A DNA stretch of 64,000 nt from a virus. The notes below the pieces were generated by a model, which saw only the letters and a list, made by a program, of their open reading frames with translations, was not told the DNA's origin and did no database searches. Both the position numbers and the translations under genes were made by a program. Numbering within the stretch: position 1 is the first letter of the stretch; each line of letters begins with the position of its first letter. The stretch lies in IMG/VR virus record IMGVR_UViG_3300044712_001160, positions 1-64,000 of that record. One strand, written 5' to 3'. Below, piece after piece: positions 7,553-14,764 of the stretch.

Positions 7553-9527
7553 ATACTTCTTCATCTCATCGAAAGACCCGGAGGGAAACTGGCACGACGA
7601 AGCTTTCACTCGGAAGCAGTTCAGAACAATACCAGCTTACATCAATGAGCTGAAGACTCAAAATATGGATGTCTATTGGTGTCCGCATGGGTTCAGTAAG
7701 CCACGACGTCTTCGCCGATACGCCCTTATGCCATACCTGTTGTGGGCAGACCTTGATGAAGTAAGTCCACTAAGTGTTCCACTACGCCCAACAGTCGCTT
7801 GGGAATCCTCTCCGCATCGCTATGCGGCCCTGTGGTACCTCGATGAAATCCTTACTGATGAGCAGCTTAACCGTAGTTGGACTCACCTGATCGGCGCTGA
7901 CAAGGGCGGCTGGGATCTTACGCAAGTTCTTCGCGTACCCGGTACCCACAATCACAAGTACCCGTCAAAGCCACTTGTCAAGCTGATGTGGGATGACCCC
8001 GGTATCGTCTATAAAGAAGCCGACATTGCTGCGAAGCTACCCAATCAGGTCAAAAAGAAATCCCCCGATCAAGACGTTAAGTCGCTATTCTTCAAGTACA
8101 AGAAATACCTATCGCCTTGGGCGCGTCGGGAACTGTTGAACGGTCGGCCACAGAAGGGCAAGCGTTCTGAGGTTTTCTGGAAGCTCACCAATGAACTCAT
8201 CGAGGCCGGAGCTGATGAGGACGAAGCATTCCGCATTCTGTGGATGTCCCCCTGGAACAAGTTCTATGATCGGCGTGACGGTGAAGATCAGCTTCGCCGG
8301 GAGATCAACAAGGTCTTTGAGAATAAACTCGACGGCCCCGATCCAGTAAGCGACTTCAAGAAAGAGTCGTCCATTGAGCGTGAGGAGGCGGTTGAGCGAT
8401 CATCCGATATCCGAAATACGCTCATGGGTGCGGTCGAGAATGAAGTTGTCGACTGGATTCAGTACCCCTACTTCGCGCGCGGTCATATCACGACAATCGA
8501 GGGTCAGCCGGAAGTTGGTAAGTCCTGGTTATGTATGGCTGCCGGTGCCGCTATCTCTGAAGGGAAAACTGAGTTTCCACAAGATGGTTGGGTTGAAAAA
8601 ACTCAGAAGGGATTGGTGTTCTACTTCGACGCCGAGAACATGTCGGGCAACGTAGCACTTCGAATGCAGGACAGCGGCATGCTCACGAAGGTTACTAACC
8701 CCGATGACTCAGCACCCTTCTTCCATATTCCACCTGAAGTGTTCTCCCCATCGCTGGGTGATCCGCTCTGTCTCGAGGAGTTCATTACCTTTGTGGATGA
8801 GGTTCGAGAGGTATGGAAGAACAACAAGGGTTACCGTGATGACATAGCCATGATCGTCTTTGATACCCTTATCAACTACTCAGGCGTTACAGATACGAAC
8901 AAGCAGGGCGATGTGATCCAGGTGATGAACAACCTGAAAGAGCTTGCCGTCCACTTCAACTGTTCCGTCGTAGCGATCCGTCACCATTCAAAAGCAAGCC
9001 GTGACAAGGACCCGATGCATCGTGGTATTGGCTCAGCTCAGTTCGGCAACTCTGCTCGTATCGTCATCGGCGTCTACAAACACCCGGACGACGACTACAC
9101 TAGGATCGCTACACTTGGGAAGAACTCGCTCGCTCATACGGCTAGCATTCGAGCGCTGTCGTATTCGCTGGAGCGCGTGTTCCCGGGCAGCACTGACATT
9201 GCTAAGCGTGACCGAACCCGGATGGTGTGGAATGGCTACGTCGATATCACCGACGCCGACCTCACACTAAGCTTTAAGGAACGTGAGGAACGTCAGTCTG
9301 AGGTGAAGAAGGACAAGGAGATCCTCGCCGATATGATGAACGAGCTAGAGGATCGCTTCCGCACTAACGGTCACCCCGCGAAAATACCGCTGAGTGAGAT
9401 CCGTATCAAAGCTAATCAGACTAATATACCCGAGGTGAGCAACTGGTCAAGGGCCCTCGCTCCTCTCGGGTATGTATGTGAAGGACGTGGTAAAAACGTC
9501 TACTACACTCGTGTCACTCCACGATGA
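7515..9527 (+). CDS. Bifunctional primase (AEP type)-helicase (RepA/RecA fold)
   Basis: A 670-residue replication protein. The N-terminal 180 residues resemble RepB-type/prim-pol primases: WADLDE (metal-binding acidic residues near 79-82) and DLTQVLRVPGTHNHKYP, the typical RxPGTxNxK signature. A linker leads to a RecA-like ATPase with Walker A GQPEVGKS (330-337), Walker B IAMIVFDT, and VAIRHHSKASRDKDPMHRGIG, typical of RepA-like helicases. It should unwind DNA and prime synthesis for the polymerase at 0.7-3.5 kb. It starts within the HTH gene, and its last codons overlap, tail to tail, the gene ending at 9514. Confidence 0.9.
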   Translation: MILMRVWAKQPGKYFFISSKDPEGNWHDEAFTRKQFRTIPAYINELKTQNMDVYWCPHGFSKPRRLRRYALMPYLLWADLDEVSPLSVPLRPTVAWESSPHRYAALWYLDEILTDEQLNRSWTHLIGADKGGWDLTQVLRVPGTHNHKYPSKPLVKLMWDDPGIVYKEADIAAKLPNQVKKKSPDQDVKSLFFKYKKYLSPWARRELLNGRPQKGKRSEVFWKLTNELIEAGADEDEAFRILWMSPWNKFYDRRDGEDQLRREINKVFENKLDGPDPVSDFKKESSIEREEAVERSSDIRNTLMGAVENEVVDWIQYPYFARGHITTIEGQPEVGKSWLCMAAGAAISEGKTEFPQDGWVEKTQKGLVFYFDAENMSGNVALRMQDSGMLTKVTNPDDSAPFFHIPPEVFSPSLGDPLCLEEFITFVDEVREVWKNNKGYRDDIAMIVFDTLINYSGVTDTNKQGDVIQVMNNLKELAVHFNCSVVAIRHHSKASRDKDPMHRGIGSAQFGNSARIVIGVYKHPDDDYTRIATLGKNSLAHTASIRALSYSLERVFPGSTDIAKRDRTRMVWNGYVDITDADLTLSFKEREERQSEVKKDKEILADMMNELEDRFRTNGHPAKIPLSEIRIKANQTNIPEVSNWSRALAPLGYVCEGRGKNVYYTRVTPR

Positions 9528-10146
9528 TAGCATCACCGCGTGAGAGATGACGACGCAACATCCGACGTGTATAGCCATGACGTTGCATGTCGGAAAATTG
9601 AACCGCGTCGGGCGGATCACCGAACACCTTGAAAACTTTCTCGTAAACGACAGCTCGACTCGAACCCTTGTTCGCATCGCGTCGTATGTCATGAACGAAC
9701 AGAATCCTGGGATCGTTTGAGAGCGCCAAGGATTCGCGCCGCGGAATCGTTGCGTTATGTATCACATACAATCCCAGGACGCGACGACGGGCGCCGCGTT
9801 TTCGAGCGTTCACGTCAAGCGGGATGCCTCGATTTGACGCCAACACATGACCGTTGACGCGGATCAAGCAGACGTCGTTCTTCGTCACGGATAACGCCTG
9901 CTGCAACGTCATTGCGGTACGCATGTCATCAGTGTTGAAGGTCGGCTTGTATTGCGTGAGATCGGGCTTCGTATACTTTACGCGAAGGATCCGCATCGCT
10001 TCTTCGATGTGGTGAGGGAACATGCCCATATCGTCGCGGAAGCCTGCTGCGTAGCATGCCTCGATTATTTCGCCTTCATCACGATCCGGAAGAATTTGTC
10101 GGAACGCAACGAGACCGCAGTTATTTGGTATTTCGTCAATCGTCAC
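9514..10146 (-). CDS. Candidate papain-like-fold (C39-like) protein
   Basis: The protein has 210 residues starting at GTG 10146, chosen because AGGGGAG lies just upstream and a strong promoter (10177-10206) removes the upstream ATG from the transcript. Early NNCGLVAFRQI (Cys10) and a central RVNGHVLAS strand followed by IPLDVN resemble the Cys...His...Asp arrangement of C39-type peptidases. The rest is basic and shows no membrane or signal segment. It is transcribed alone, between a terminator on its right and the convergent helicase end on its left. An inactive structural relative cannot be excluded, and I cannot name a target. Confidence 0.55.
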   Translation of the reverse strand: MTIDEIPNNCGLVAFRQILPDRDEGEIIEACYAAGFRDDMGMFPHHIEEAMRILRVKYTKPDLTQYKPTFNTDDMRTAMTLQQALSVTKNDVCLIRVNGHVLASNRGIPLDVNARKRGARRRVLGLYVIHNATIPRRESLALSNDPRILFVHDIRRDANKGSSRAVVYEKVFKVFGDPPDAVQFSDMQRHGYTRRMLRRHLSRGDAIIVE

Positions 10147-10176
10147 AGCTGCTCCCCTTGTTTTTGGTGACGTTTC

Positions 10177-10206
10177 ATTGTATCGCGTGGGTAATTTGCT
10201 AAGCAA
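10177..10206 (-). promoter_or_regulatory. Strong sigma70-type promoter
   Basis: TTGCTT (10201-10206), 18-base spacer, TACAAT (10177-10182) on the minus strand, followed by AAGGGGAG and the GTG start at 10146. It fixes the start choice of that gene. Confidence 0.75.
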
Positions 10207-10221
10207 TATCTGAAATGACCC

Positions 10222-10248
10222 AAAAAAAGGCGAGCCACAAGGGCTCGC
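10222..10248 (-). terminator. Rho-independent terminator of the 10.3-16.7 kb leftward operon
   Basis: GCGAGCC (10230-10236) and GGCTCGC (10242-10248) form a 7-bp stem around a 5-base loop, followed on the minus strand by seven T residues (10222-10228). It ends the long leftward run of small genes. Confidence 0.88.
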
Positions 10249-10274
10249 AGAGTTGAACGACCGACTATGTTATG

Positions 10275-10544
10275 TTATCGTCTCGGGTTCTGTGTGTCAA
10301 CGATAACAAAAGGCGGAGCCCATGCACCGTCGATGGTGGTTCCGTAGGGCATGTAGGCGATCACTCGACCGCCCCGACGGATGAACAACTGCTCACACAC
10401 CGAGCATCTTGACCATACGCCGACGCTTAGTTCCTGGGTTGTCCGACACCTCGGGCATCTTACGCCACCAGGCGTCAAGTTCCCATCGGGCAGGTGGTAG
10501 CGCAACAAAGAGTACGTTCTTGGTGATCTCGAATACCGGATCAT
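10275..10544 (-). CDS. Zinc-ribbon-like small protein
   Basis: Up to 89 residues from ATG 10544, or 67 from TTG 10478, which has GGGAAC upstream and would shrink the 152-base overlap with the neighbour. Two CxxC pairs (RCPRC and RCSVC) about 16 residues apart form a likely zinc ribbon, followed by RRGGRVIAYMPYG. It is the last gene before the terminator at 10222-10248. DNA or RNA binding is likely but unproven. Confidence 0.6.
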   Translation of the reverse strand: MIRYSRSPRTYSLLRYHLPDGNLTPGGVRCPRCRTTQELSVGVWSRCSVCEQLFIRRGGRVIAYMPYGTTIDGAWAPPFVIVDTQNPRR

Positions 10545-10818
10545 GACGAGAATCCCGAACCGCCTTGTGGGAAGCTATCCGAAAGGTGCAGACCAACGGA
10601 TTAACATCCACCTTGTACTCACCTTCAAGGTCGAACTTGATGCCGATCCAACCCAAGTGATGACCCCGCCCGACCAATAGGAAGTATCGGTCGAACGGGA
10701 CAAGGTTTCTGCTAACCCGAAGTTCAAGGGGTCGGTTCAGCCTGGTTCGCCACTGGACGATTGGCGGACGTTTTCCGGGGACCTCCCTTGAGAGAAGGCC
10801 TCGTCGATTGTAGAACAT
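10393..10818 (-). CDS. Hypothetical protein, 141 residues at most
   Basis: The middle (FDRYFLLVGRGHHLGWIGIKFDLEG, then VCTFRIAS) has a mixed beta-rich, protein-like composition, and the C-terminus is basic (GTKRRRMVKM). No family is recognised. The ATG at 10818 lies 82 bases inside the upstream exonuclease; no better start is seen near the exonuclease stop. The 3' end overlaps the zinc-ribbon gene. Confidence 0.55.
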   Translation of the reverse strand: MFYNRRGLLSREVPGKRPPIVQWRTRLNRPLELRVSRNLVPFDRYFLLVGRGHHLGWIGIKFDLEGEYKVDVNPLVCTFRIASHKAVRDSRHDPVFEITKNVLFVALPPARWELDAWWRKMPEVSDNPGTKRRRMVKMLGV

Positions 10819-11327
10819 AGATGAATTACCTCCCGTGCTTGATGCACCGCATCCTCGATGGCGCTGTGGGGCATCAGGTTCTTCACCGGCGTTTCCACAT
10901 GGGGGCCGGCGATCAGCTTCAGCGTCCGAAGGTCATGGATATTTCTGAAACCCCACGGCTCCGGAAAGAGCTTCCTGAGGATCGGCAGGTCGAAATGGGT
11001 GCCTTTCGCCCACACCAACGTGTTCTCCGTCGCGAGGCCGTTCCAGCAGTCGGACATGTGCTTGACTACCTCGACCACTGACTTGCGTTCGGCCAGCTGC
11101 TGACGCTCATACGCCTCGGGTTGGGACAGCCACCACTGAAGAGTATCGGCTTCAACGCTGAATCCCATTTCAGCCTGTTCATTCAGGTCGGGAAACCATG
11201 ACCAAGACCAGATGGTGCGCCAGCGATCCTTGCGGTCGAAGAAGCACCAGCCAATCTCAAGGATCGACGCATTAGCCGTAGTGCCAAGCGTCTCCAGGTC
11301 GATCATCAGGTCGGTGTAGTTCTTCAT
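10737..11327 (-). CDS. DnaQ-fold 3'-5' exonuclease
   Basis: A 196-residue protein with the three exonuclease motifs of the DEDDh group: DLMIDLETLGT near the start (Exo I, DxE), THFDLPIL (Exo II) and PHSAIEDAVHQA (Exo III, His and Asp). The FSVEADTLQWWLSQ segment recalls the DUF5051 group that includes T4 DexA-like exonucleases. The polymerase already has its own proofreading domain, so this enzyme more likely degrades single strands, trims RNA, or helps host DNA turnover. It is ATGA-coupled to the upstream gene at 11324-11327. Confidence 0.88.
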   Translation of the reverse strand: MKNYTDLMIDLETLGTTANASILEIGWCFFDRKDRWRTIWSWSWFPDLNEQAEMGFSVEADTLQWWLSQPEAYERQQLAERKSVVEVVKHMSDCWNGLATENTLVWAKGTHFDLPILRKLFPEPWGFRNIHDLRTLKLIAGPHVETPVKNLMPHSAIEDAVHQAREVIHLCSTIDEAFSQGRSPENVRQSSSGEPG

Positions 11328-11506
11328 CCCTTGTACCCCAAGCTATTCTTGATAACCTTGGAGAGGGTCAGGCCGGTCGAAACCTCGTAGAGTACTCGGA
11401 TAACAATCCGAGCCTCATGCAAGTCTTGATCCGACAGTTCTCTCACCGAGTGGTGGTGACCCGTGTCATCCACGACGATGAAGACTTCTTCCATCTTGAC
11501 GCTCAT
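11324..11506 (-). CDS. Small acidic protein, 60 residues
   Basis: The frame begins MSVKMEEVFIVVDDTG and ends LSKVIKNSLGYKG. The ATG at 11506 has AAGGAG seven bases upstream and overlaps the stop of the 67-residue gene (ATGA). The frame is also the in-frame tail of a longer one from 11860, so the same residues may be made as a separate protein and as a C-terminal domain. The composition suggests a small alpha/beta fold. No family is recognised. Confidence 0.6.
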   Translation of the reverse strand: MSVKMEEVFIVVDDTGHHHSVRELSDQDLHEARIVIRVLYEVSTGLTLSKVIKNSLGYKG

Positions 11507-11860
11507 CCTTGTGCTCCTTGAATATACCACGCCCTCGGGCGCTCGTAGGGTTTCAGTCCGAAGTTTTCCATAAGCCACCTGGCGCGTTTCCGATCCTCTG
11601 GTGTCGTCAGGTGCTTGCCCTTCTTCGCCGCCGGCGGTTTGCGACGTCCCGCCTTCGCTGCGGTTGAACTCCGCGGGCCAGAGCTTTTCGTTGCGGGTTT
11701 TCCCATACTTCTCCTTACACTCCTTGCAAGTTTCCCAATCATAGACGCCGTGTTCGCACGGCGCCATCCCTCGAACCCAGCTCTCACGCTGAGCCTGTAA
11801 CTCCTCCTCCGTCATTTGACGAAGTGCCGCTTGCCTCAGTAGTTCCGCCAGTGTGGACAT
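11324..11860 (-). CDS. Long frame with CxHG/CxxC motif; overlaps two smaller genes
   Basis: The frame from ATG 11860 (GGAGAG eight bases upstream) starts MSTLAELLRQAALRQMTEEE and carries APCEHGVYDWETCKEC, a probable zinc site. It stays open for 178 residues. The middle part overlaps the nested basic gene, and the last 60 residues are the separately startable protein at 11324-11506. Either one long protein is made with internal starts, or only the first third is functional. I consider the N-terminal part real and the full length uncertain. Confidence 0.45.
   Translation of the reverse strand: MSTLAELLRQAALRQMTEEELQAQRESWVRGMAPCEHGVYDWETCKECKEKYGKTRNEKLWPAEFNRSEGGTSQTAGGEEGQAPDDTRGSETRQVAYGKLRTETLRAPEGVVYSRSTRMSVKMEEVFIVVDDTGHHHSVRELSDQDLHEARIVIRVLYEVSTGLTLSKVIKNSLGYKG
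11503..11706 (-). CDS. Basic small protein, 67 residues, nested in another frame
   Basis: The frame starts MGKPATKSSGPRSS, with an Ala/Lys/Arg-rich disordered N-terminus, then LTTPEDRKRARWLMENFG and an aromatic end. AAGGAG four bases before the ATG is one of the best ribosome sites here. The whole gene lies inside the longer open frame 11324-11860. The basic arm plus helix suggests nucleic-acid binding. Confidence 0.6.
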   Translation of the reverse strand: MGKPATKSSGPRSSTAAKAGRRKPPAAKKGKHLTTPEDRKRARWLMENFGLKPYERPRAWYIQGAQG

Positions 11861-12104
11861 TGACGTAGCTCTCCACCAAGATCCGCATGATATCGTCAAA
11901 CGGGTGACGCCCCTGAGTCTCCGACTCATGAAGCCAAAAACCCCTCAGCCCGAACAGCGGAATGAAGTAGTAGTGACTCGACTCCATCGACTTGCCAATG
12001 CCGATGACCTTCGGCGTGACACGAACCTCAGGTCTGAAGTTTTCGAGGAAACTTCCCGCCGCGGGGCCGCCCAGTGCTATTCCCCCGTACTTCGGCATAG
12101 ACAT
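11784..12104 (-). CDS. Hypothetical protein with SHYYFIPLFGLRGFWL core
   Basis: About 106 residues. The core HYYFIPLFGLRGFWLHESETQ is aromatic and strand-forming; the C-terminus is a Gly/Thr/Ser-rich tail. The ATG at 12104 is chosen over 12110 because GAAAGGA then lies eight bases upstream. It overlaps its neighbours on both sides by about 77 bases. No family recognised. Confidence 0.6.
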   Translation of the reverse strand: MSMPKYGGIALGGPAAGSFLENFRPEVRVTPKVIGIGKSMESSHYYFIPLFGLRGFWLHESETQGRHPFDDIMRILVESYVNVHTGGTTEASGTSSNDGGGVTGSA

Positions 12105-12270
12105 CGCCATGTTCCTTTCTTACCTGTTCCAGAACTTCTTCGCTGTAGACCTTCATCGAGTTGGGCACCGTTGGGTCTTGGGTTCGCTTTCGATGATAGC
12201 TAACCAAGTTTCGAAGACCCCAACGTGTAGCATTCGGATTGATGATTACCATGTTCTTCCCCTTCATCAT
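12028..12270 (-). CDS. Hypothetical basic protein, 80 residues
   Basis: Begins MMKGKNMVIINPNATRWGLR; a helix around SMKVYSEEVLEQVRKEHGDVY and a basic, Gly/Arg-rich tail (RGNSTGRPRGGKFPRK) follow. The start is three bases past the upstream stop. Its tail overlaps the next gene in another frame. Nucleic-acid binding is possible; no family recognised. Confidence 0.6.
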   Translation of the reverse strand: MMKGKNMVIINPNATRWGLRNLVSYHRKRTQDPTVPNSMKVYSEEVLEQVRKEHGDVYAEVRGNSTGRPRGGKFPRKLQT

Positions 12271-12273
12271 ACG

Positions 12274-12678
12274 TCAAGCGCGAAACCGCTGCAATGCCGC
12301 TTCGAGTTCTTGTTTAATGGCCAGCTGCCGCATCAGTTCTTCACCAGAGTAGGCACCCATACGGCTCAGCAGGTCCATGGCGTTGGTCAGATGCTGGCGC
12401 ATGTCATGAGATATCTGGCGCCAATGCATGGCCGCCTCATGCTCAGTCATGTCCAGTGTGCATGGCTTGTAGATATCATCGCCACGCTCGCAGGGCTCAC
12501 TACCCCGTGGATACCTCCGCGCATCCCACCAACGCCCACAGAACAAGCAGGATCGCTTAGGCTCGGCCGGCACCAGTCGAATGACGAAGGGGCTTTCTAC
12601 AGGTTCAACGAACCCCGGGTATTCGATGATGAGCCTTGGCTTGTTCGGCTCTCGACTGTCCAACCACATTCGCTTCAT
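12274..12678 (-). CDS. Zinc-binding hypothetical protein, 134 residues
   Basis: Residues 40-75 carry CLFCGRWWDARRYPRGSEPC plus a further Cys, a plausible four-Cys zinc site; the C-terminal half is helical (EHEAAMHWRQISHDMRQHL, then EELMRQLAIKQELEAALQRF). The ATG overlaps the stop of the 55-residue gene (ATGA). No family recognised. Confidence 0.7.
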   Translation of the reverse strand: MKRMWLDSREPNKPRLIIEYPGFVEPVESPFVIRLVPAEPKRSCLFCGRWWDARRYPRGSEPCERGDDIYKPCTLDMTEHEAAMHWRQISHDMRQHLTNAMDLLSRMGAYSGEELMRQLAIKQELEAALQRFRA

Positions 12679-12842
12679 TTGATGCTCCTGAGCCTCGTTG
12701 CAAGTTCATGTAGCCGCCGATAGTTCTTGGCGTCTATGTCGACTGACTGAAGCCCGGCTTGTATAACCTCGCCGAGCTCCTTCGCTTCTTCTTTGGCTTG
12801 AAGGTCGATCTGAACCTGGTGGCCCTTCAGCGTGGCGAACAT
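12675..12842 (-). CDS. Small helical protein, 55 residues
   Basis: Starts MFATLKGHQVQIDLQAKEEA and ends LATRLRSIK, mainly helical and charged. It begins 16 bases before the upstream stop and ends in an ATGA overlap with the next gene. The exact fit between neighbours supports it; no family recognised. Confidence 0.65.
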   Translation of the reverse strand: MFATLKGHQVQIDLQAKEEAKELGEVIQAGLQSVDIDAKNYRRLHELATRLRSIK

Positions 12843-13036
12843 TTACACTTGTCCCAATCGGGTCGCCACTGCTTGCACTGTGGGCATAGCCTGAGCTTCT
12901 TGCCAAAGTACCACTCGAGAGCTTCCTCTTTATTTTGCCTCGAGAGGACTACCTCCGCTTCCTGCATCGCTGTTTCCAGCTTCTGTGGATCCTGCAGCTT
13001 TACCGCTTGATGCAGCTTCGCCAAGACTGAGCGCAA
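12827..13036 (-). CDS. Small zinc-finger-like protein
   Basis: 69 residues from TTG 13036, which has GGGGAG eight bases upstream; ATG 12967 is the alternative. A helical N-terminal half is followed by a C-terminal RLCPQCKQWRPDWDKCKC cluster able to bind zinc. It overlaps the previous gene by about 107 bases if the TTG is used. Confidence 0.6.
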   Translation of the reverse strand: MRSVLAKLHQAVKLQDPQKLETAMQEAEVVLSRQNKEEALEWYFGKKLRLCPQCKQWRPDWDKCKCSPR

Positions 13037-13346
13037 TCCAGATACTCCCCGTTTTATCCAGGTGGATCAGCTTTCTCTCAGCCAGGCGATCCACCAAAGC
13101 CTTGGCATGACCCGGAATACCGATACGGCCGGTGTCGTTCACGGCGTCGAGCCACTCCTGCATCTCCGGCGTCATGCCGTAGATCAAGCGGAGCTGATAC
13201 AGCGGCAGCCCGACGTGCTCGTCCTTCACCTTCGTGATGAAGCGGTATTGGCTATCCTTGTGCTGGATTGGGTATTCGTCGCTCGACTTCGCCGCCCAGG
13301 CTCCTGCAAAGTTCTTTTCTTCATAGTAGTGCATACGACTCTCCAT
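12930..13346 (-). CDS. Hypothetical protein, 138 residues
   Basis: The central segment (YRFITKVKDEHVGLPLYQLRLIYGMTPEMQEWLDAV, from about residue 34) looks like a folded helical domain, followed by a winged-helix-like AKALVDRLAERKLIHLDKTGSIWI. The final 30 residues are low-complexity Ala/Gly/Ser and overlap the next gene. Start at ATG 13346, or 13334 (MHYYEEKNF). It may be a small regulator; no family recognised. Confidence 0.6.
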   Translation of the reverse strand: MESRMHYYEEKNFAGAWAAKSSDEYPIQHKDSQYRFITKVKDEHVGLPLYQLRLIYGMTPEMQEWLDAVNDTGRIGIPGHAKALVDRLAERKLIHLDKTGSIWIALSLGEAASSGKAAGSTEAGNSDAGSGGSPLEAK

Positions 13347-13891
13347 TGCACGGGGTTCAAGAAGTGCTCATGAACGTCACAGCTGAAGATCATGGGCATG
13401 TCAGTGATATTGGCCTCATCGAGCCAGAACGGCGGAGGTCTACGTGTCCACACGGGTTGCTTGGTATCGAACATCATCCGACAGCGGAGATAGTAACGAT
13501 ACGCAAGGTGAGTGTCTTCGATGAAAGTGAAGTCGATCCGTCGGCCGTCGTCCGTTGTTCGGGTGGTACGGGCGCCATTACGGAAGAACTTCGGCTTCGC
13601 GGGACCGTGACTACGCATCGCTTGACCGACGTCCACGAAGGATTTGTGGATCTTTCCGAAGCGGTAGAAGTACTCGGCAGCGAGGGCATGATGAAACTCC
13701 ACGAGCCAATTCAGGTTCTGCTTACACCAAGCAGTTGTCGGGTTGTTCTGGTGAACCGGCCGGTATGTGGGCGTGCCAGTGATCGTGCAATAGAGCTGCG
13801 CCGTTTCAAGGGTCATCTTGTTGACCCGCTTGTCATCCATAGCTACAGCGCTGAGCCACGGATCAGGGTGAGTGCACTGAATGTTGACCAT
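13226..13891 (-). CDS. Conserved phage protein with KRVNKMTLETAQLY motif
   Basis: 221 residues from ATG 13891, which overlaps the upstream stop as TAATG. The DDKRVNKMTLETAQLYCTI block, then YRPVHQNNPTTAWC and EYFYRFGKIHKS, match a family I recall from many phages, usually seen as CDKHVVKMILE.AQ with PYRPTHPNHP. That family has no function I can state with certainty. The last 40 residues are Arg/Ser/Thr-rich and overlap the next gene, so they may be dispensable. Confidence 0.75.
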   Translation of the reverse strand: MVNIQCTHPDPWLSAVAMDDKRVNKMTLETAQLYCTITGTPTYRPVHQNNPTTAWCKQNLNWLVEFHHALAAEYFYRFGKIHKSFVDVGQAMRSHGPAKPKFFRNGARTTRTTDDGRRIDFTFIEDTHLAYRYYLRCRMMFDTKQPVWTRRPPPFWLDEANITDMPMIFSCDVHEHFLNPVQWRVVCTTMKKRTLQEPGRRSRATNTQSSTRIANTASSRR

Positions 13892-14085
13892 TACTTCTGG
13901 TTCACCTTCACCTTTTCGGGTTTCGGAATCTCGATGGTGTAACCGATGATGTAGTCGCACGGCTTGCACTTACGCCGCCGCCAAATTGTTGGCCAGCCGT
14001 CGTATCGCGTGGTACCCGTGTCGATCACGCTTGATTTCTTGCCACAAATCGGGCAGGTGATCATGTCTCTTATCTGGTCAGCCAT
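13891..14085 (-). CDS. Zinc-ribbon protein, 64 residues
   Basis: Begins MADQIRDMITCPICGKKSS; CPICGK and RRRKCKPCDY supply two CxxC pairs about 30 residues apart in an NrdR-like zinc-ribbon arrangement with no ATP-cone. GGGGATT precedes the ATG at 14085. A small DNA- or RNA-binding regulator is the likely role. Confidence 0.7.
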   Translation of the reverse strand: MADQIRDMITCPICGKKSSVIDTGTTRYDGWPTIWRRRKCKPCDYIIGYTIEIPKPEKVKVNQK

Positions 14086-14216
14086 AGAATCCCCAATGCT
14101 ACAGCGCCGCCGAGCCAAGTGGAGCCGATGATGTACCGGTCACGGGTCGCCGCCGACACGATCATCAAGCTGACTATCCCCAGTGTCACCACTTCGTTCA
14201 CGGTCGAGTACTCCAT
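14070..14216 (-). CDS. Small membrane protein, 48 residues
   Basis: Starts MEYSTVNEVVTLGIVSLMIV with GGAGG six bases before ATG 14216. Two hydrophobic stretches (about residues 7-22 and 30-46) flank a short ATRDRY loop, suggesting a two-pass inner-membrane peptide. Role unknown; it overlaps both neighbours. Confidence 0.6.
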   Translation of the reverse strand: MEYSTVNEVVTLGIVSLMIVSAATRDRYIIGSTWLGGAVALGILWLTR

Positions 14217-14370
14217 GTAGTTCCTCCACTCGTCGTGTGAGTTGTTGGATCGCTGCATCATACGACGCAATGGCAGCAGCTGTAAACACCGGACATGGCG
14301 GCGCAGTTTTCTTAGCCTGCTTCCAATGCTGCATCGCAGTTGTTATGGTCTGTAATGCCAGGTCTGTCAT
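14140..14370 (-). CDS. Helical hypothetical protein, 76 residues
   Basis: MTDLALQTITTAMQHWKQAK, then SYDAAIQQLTRRVEELHGVLDRE, is coiled-coil-like. The last 20 residues overlap the small membrane gene in another frame. The start overlaps the upstream stop by four bases. No family recognised. Confidence 0.6.
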   Translation of the reverse strand: MTDLALQTITTAMQHWKQAKKTAPPCPVFTAAAIASYDAAIQQLTRRVEELHGVLDRERSGDTGDSQLDDRVGGDP

Positions 14371-14600
14371 GTGATGCTCAGTGTCTCGCCGGCTGTCATG
14401 TAGCCGGGGTTACAGACTGCGCTCAGTGACAGCTCACCCACAATGCGGCCGTCTTCTAGCATCACGATCCAGAATGCCAGGCCGCTGCCGGTGAGTGTAA
14501 CTGGGTCAATGACGAGCTGGCCTTTTTCGTTCAGCTCCCAGTGGGCATCCACCGGCGTACTAGTGCTGCCGTCGCTGTACTTCAAAGCTACCTGTTTCAT
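14367..14600 (-). CDS. Beta-rich hypothetical protein, 77 residues
   Basis: Begins MKQVALKYSDGSTSTPVDAH; alternating strands (GQLVIDPVTLTGS, FWIVMLEDGRIVGEL) suggest a small beta fold. The ATG at 14600 overlaps the upstream stop as TGATG. No signal peptide, no recognised family. Confidence 0.65.
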   Translation of the reverse strand: MKQVALKYSDGSTSTPVDAHWELNEKGQLVIDPVTLTGSGLAFWIVMLEDGRIVGELSLSAVCNPGYMTAGETLSIT

Positions 14601-14764
14601 CAGAGAAACCAATCCAAGATCCAGAACGCCCAGCCGCCGGCGACGAATGCCGTGCCGACTACAGCAATGATGCCGTTGGGTATTGCATCTTCAGCTGAGC
14701 TTAGATAAGCCCTAAGCCAGAGAAGAAAGGCGACGAAGGTAGCGATGAGAAGAAGTATGGTCAT
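14600..14764 (-). CDS. Two-pass membrane peptide, 54 residues
   Basis: MTILLLIATFVAFLLWLRAY is the first membrane helix and GIIAVVGTAFVAGGWAFWI the second, with a short charged loop between. It is ATGA-coupled to the 155-residue gene upstream. Size and topology recall small phage membrane-active proteins, but it is far from the lysis cassette. Confidence 0.65.
   Translation of the reverse strand: MTILLLIATFVAFLLWLRAYLSSAEDAIPNGIIAVVGTAFVAGGWAFWILDWFL

Noticed and set aside
7256-7609. N-terminal extension of the kinase frame
   Set aside because: It crosses the divergent promoters and the HTH gene; the P-loop strand begins right after ATG 7255, as in the family.
10147-10206. ATG at 10206 as start of the papain-like-fold candidate
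   Set aside because: It lies within the promoter; GTG 10146 has AGGGGAG and gives a sensible protein.
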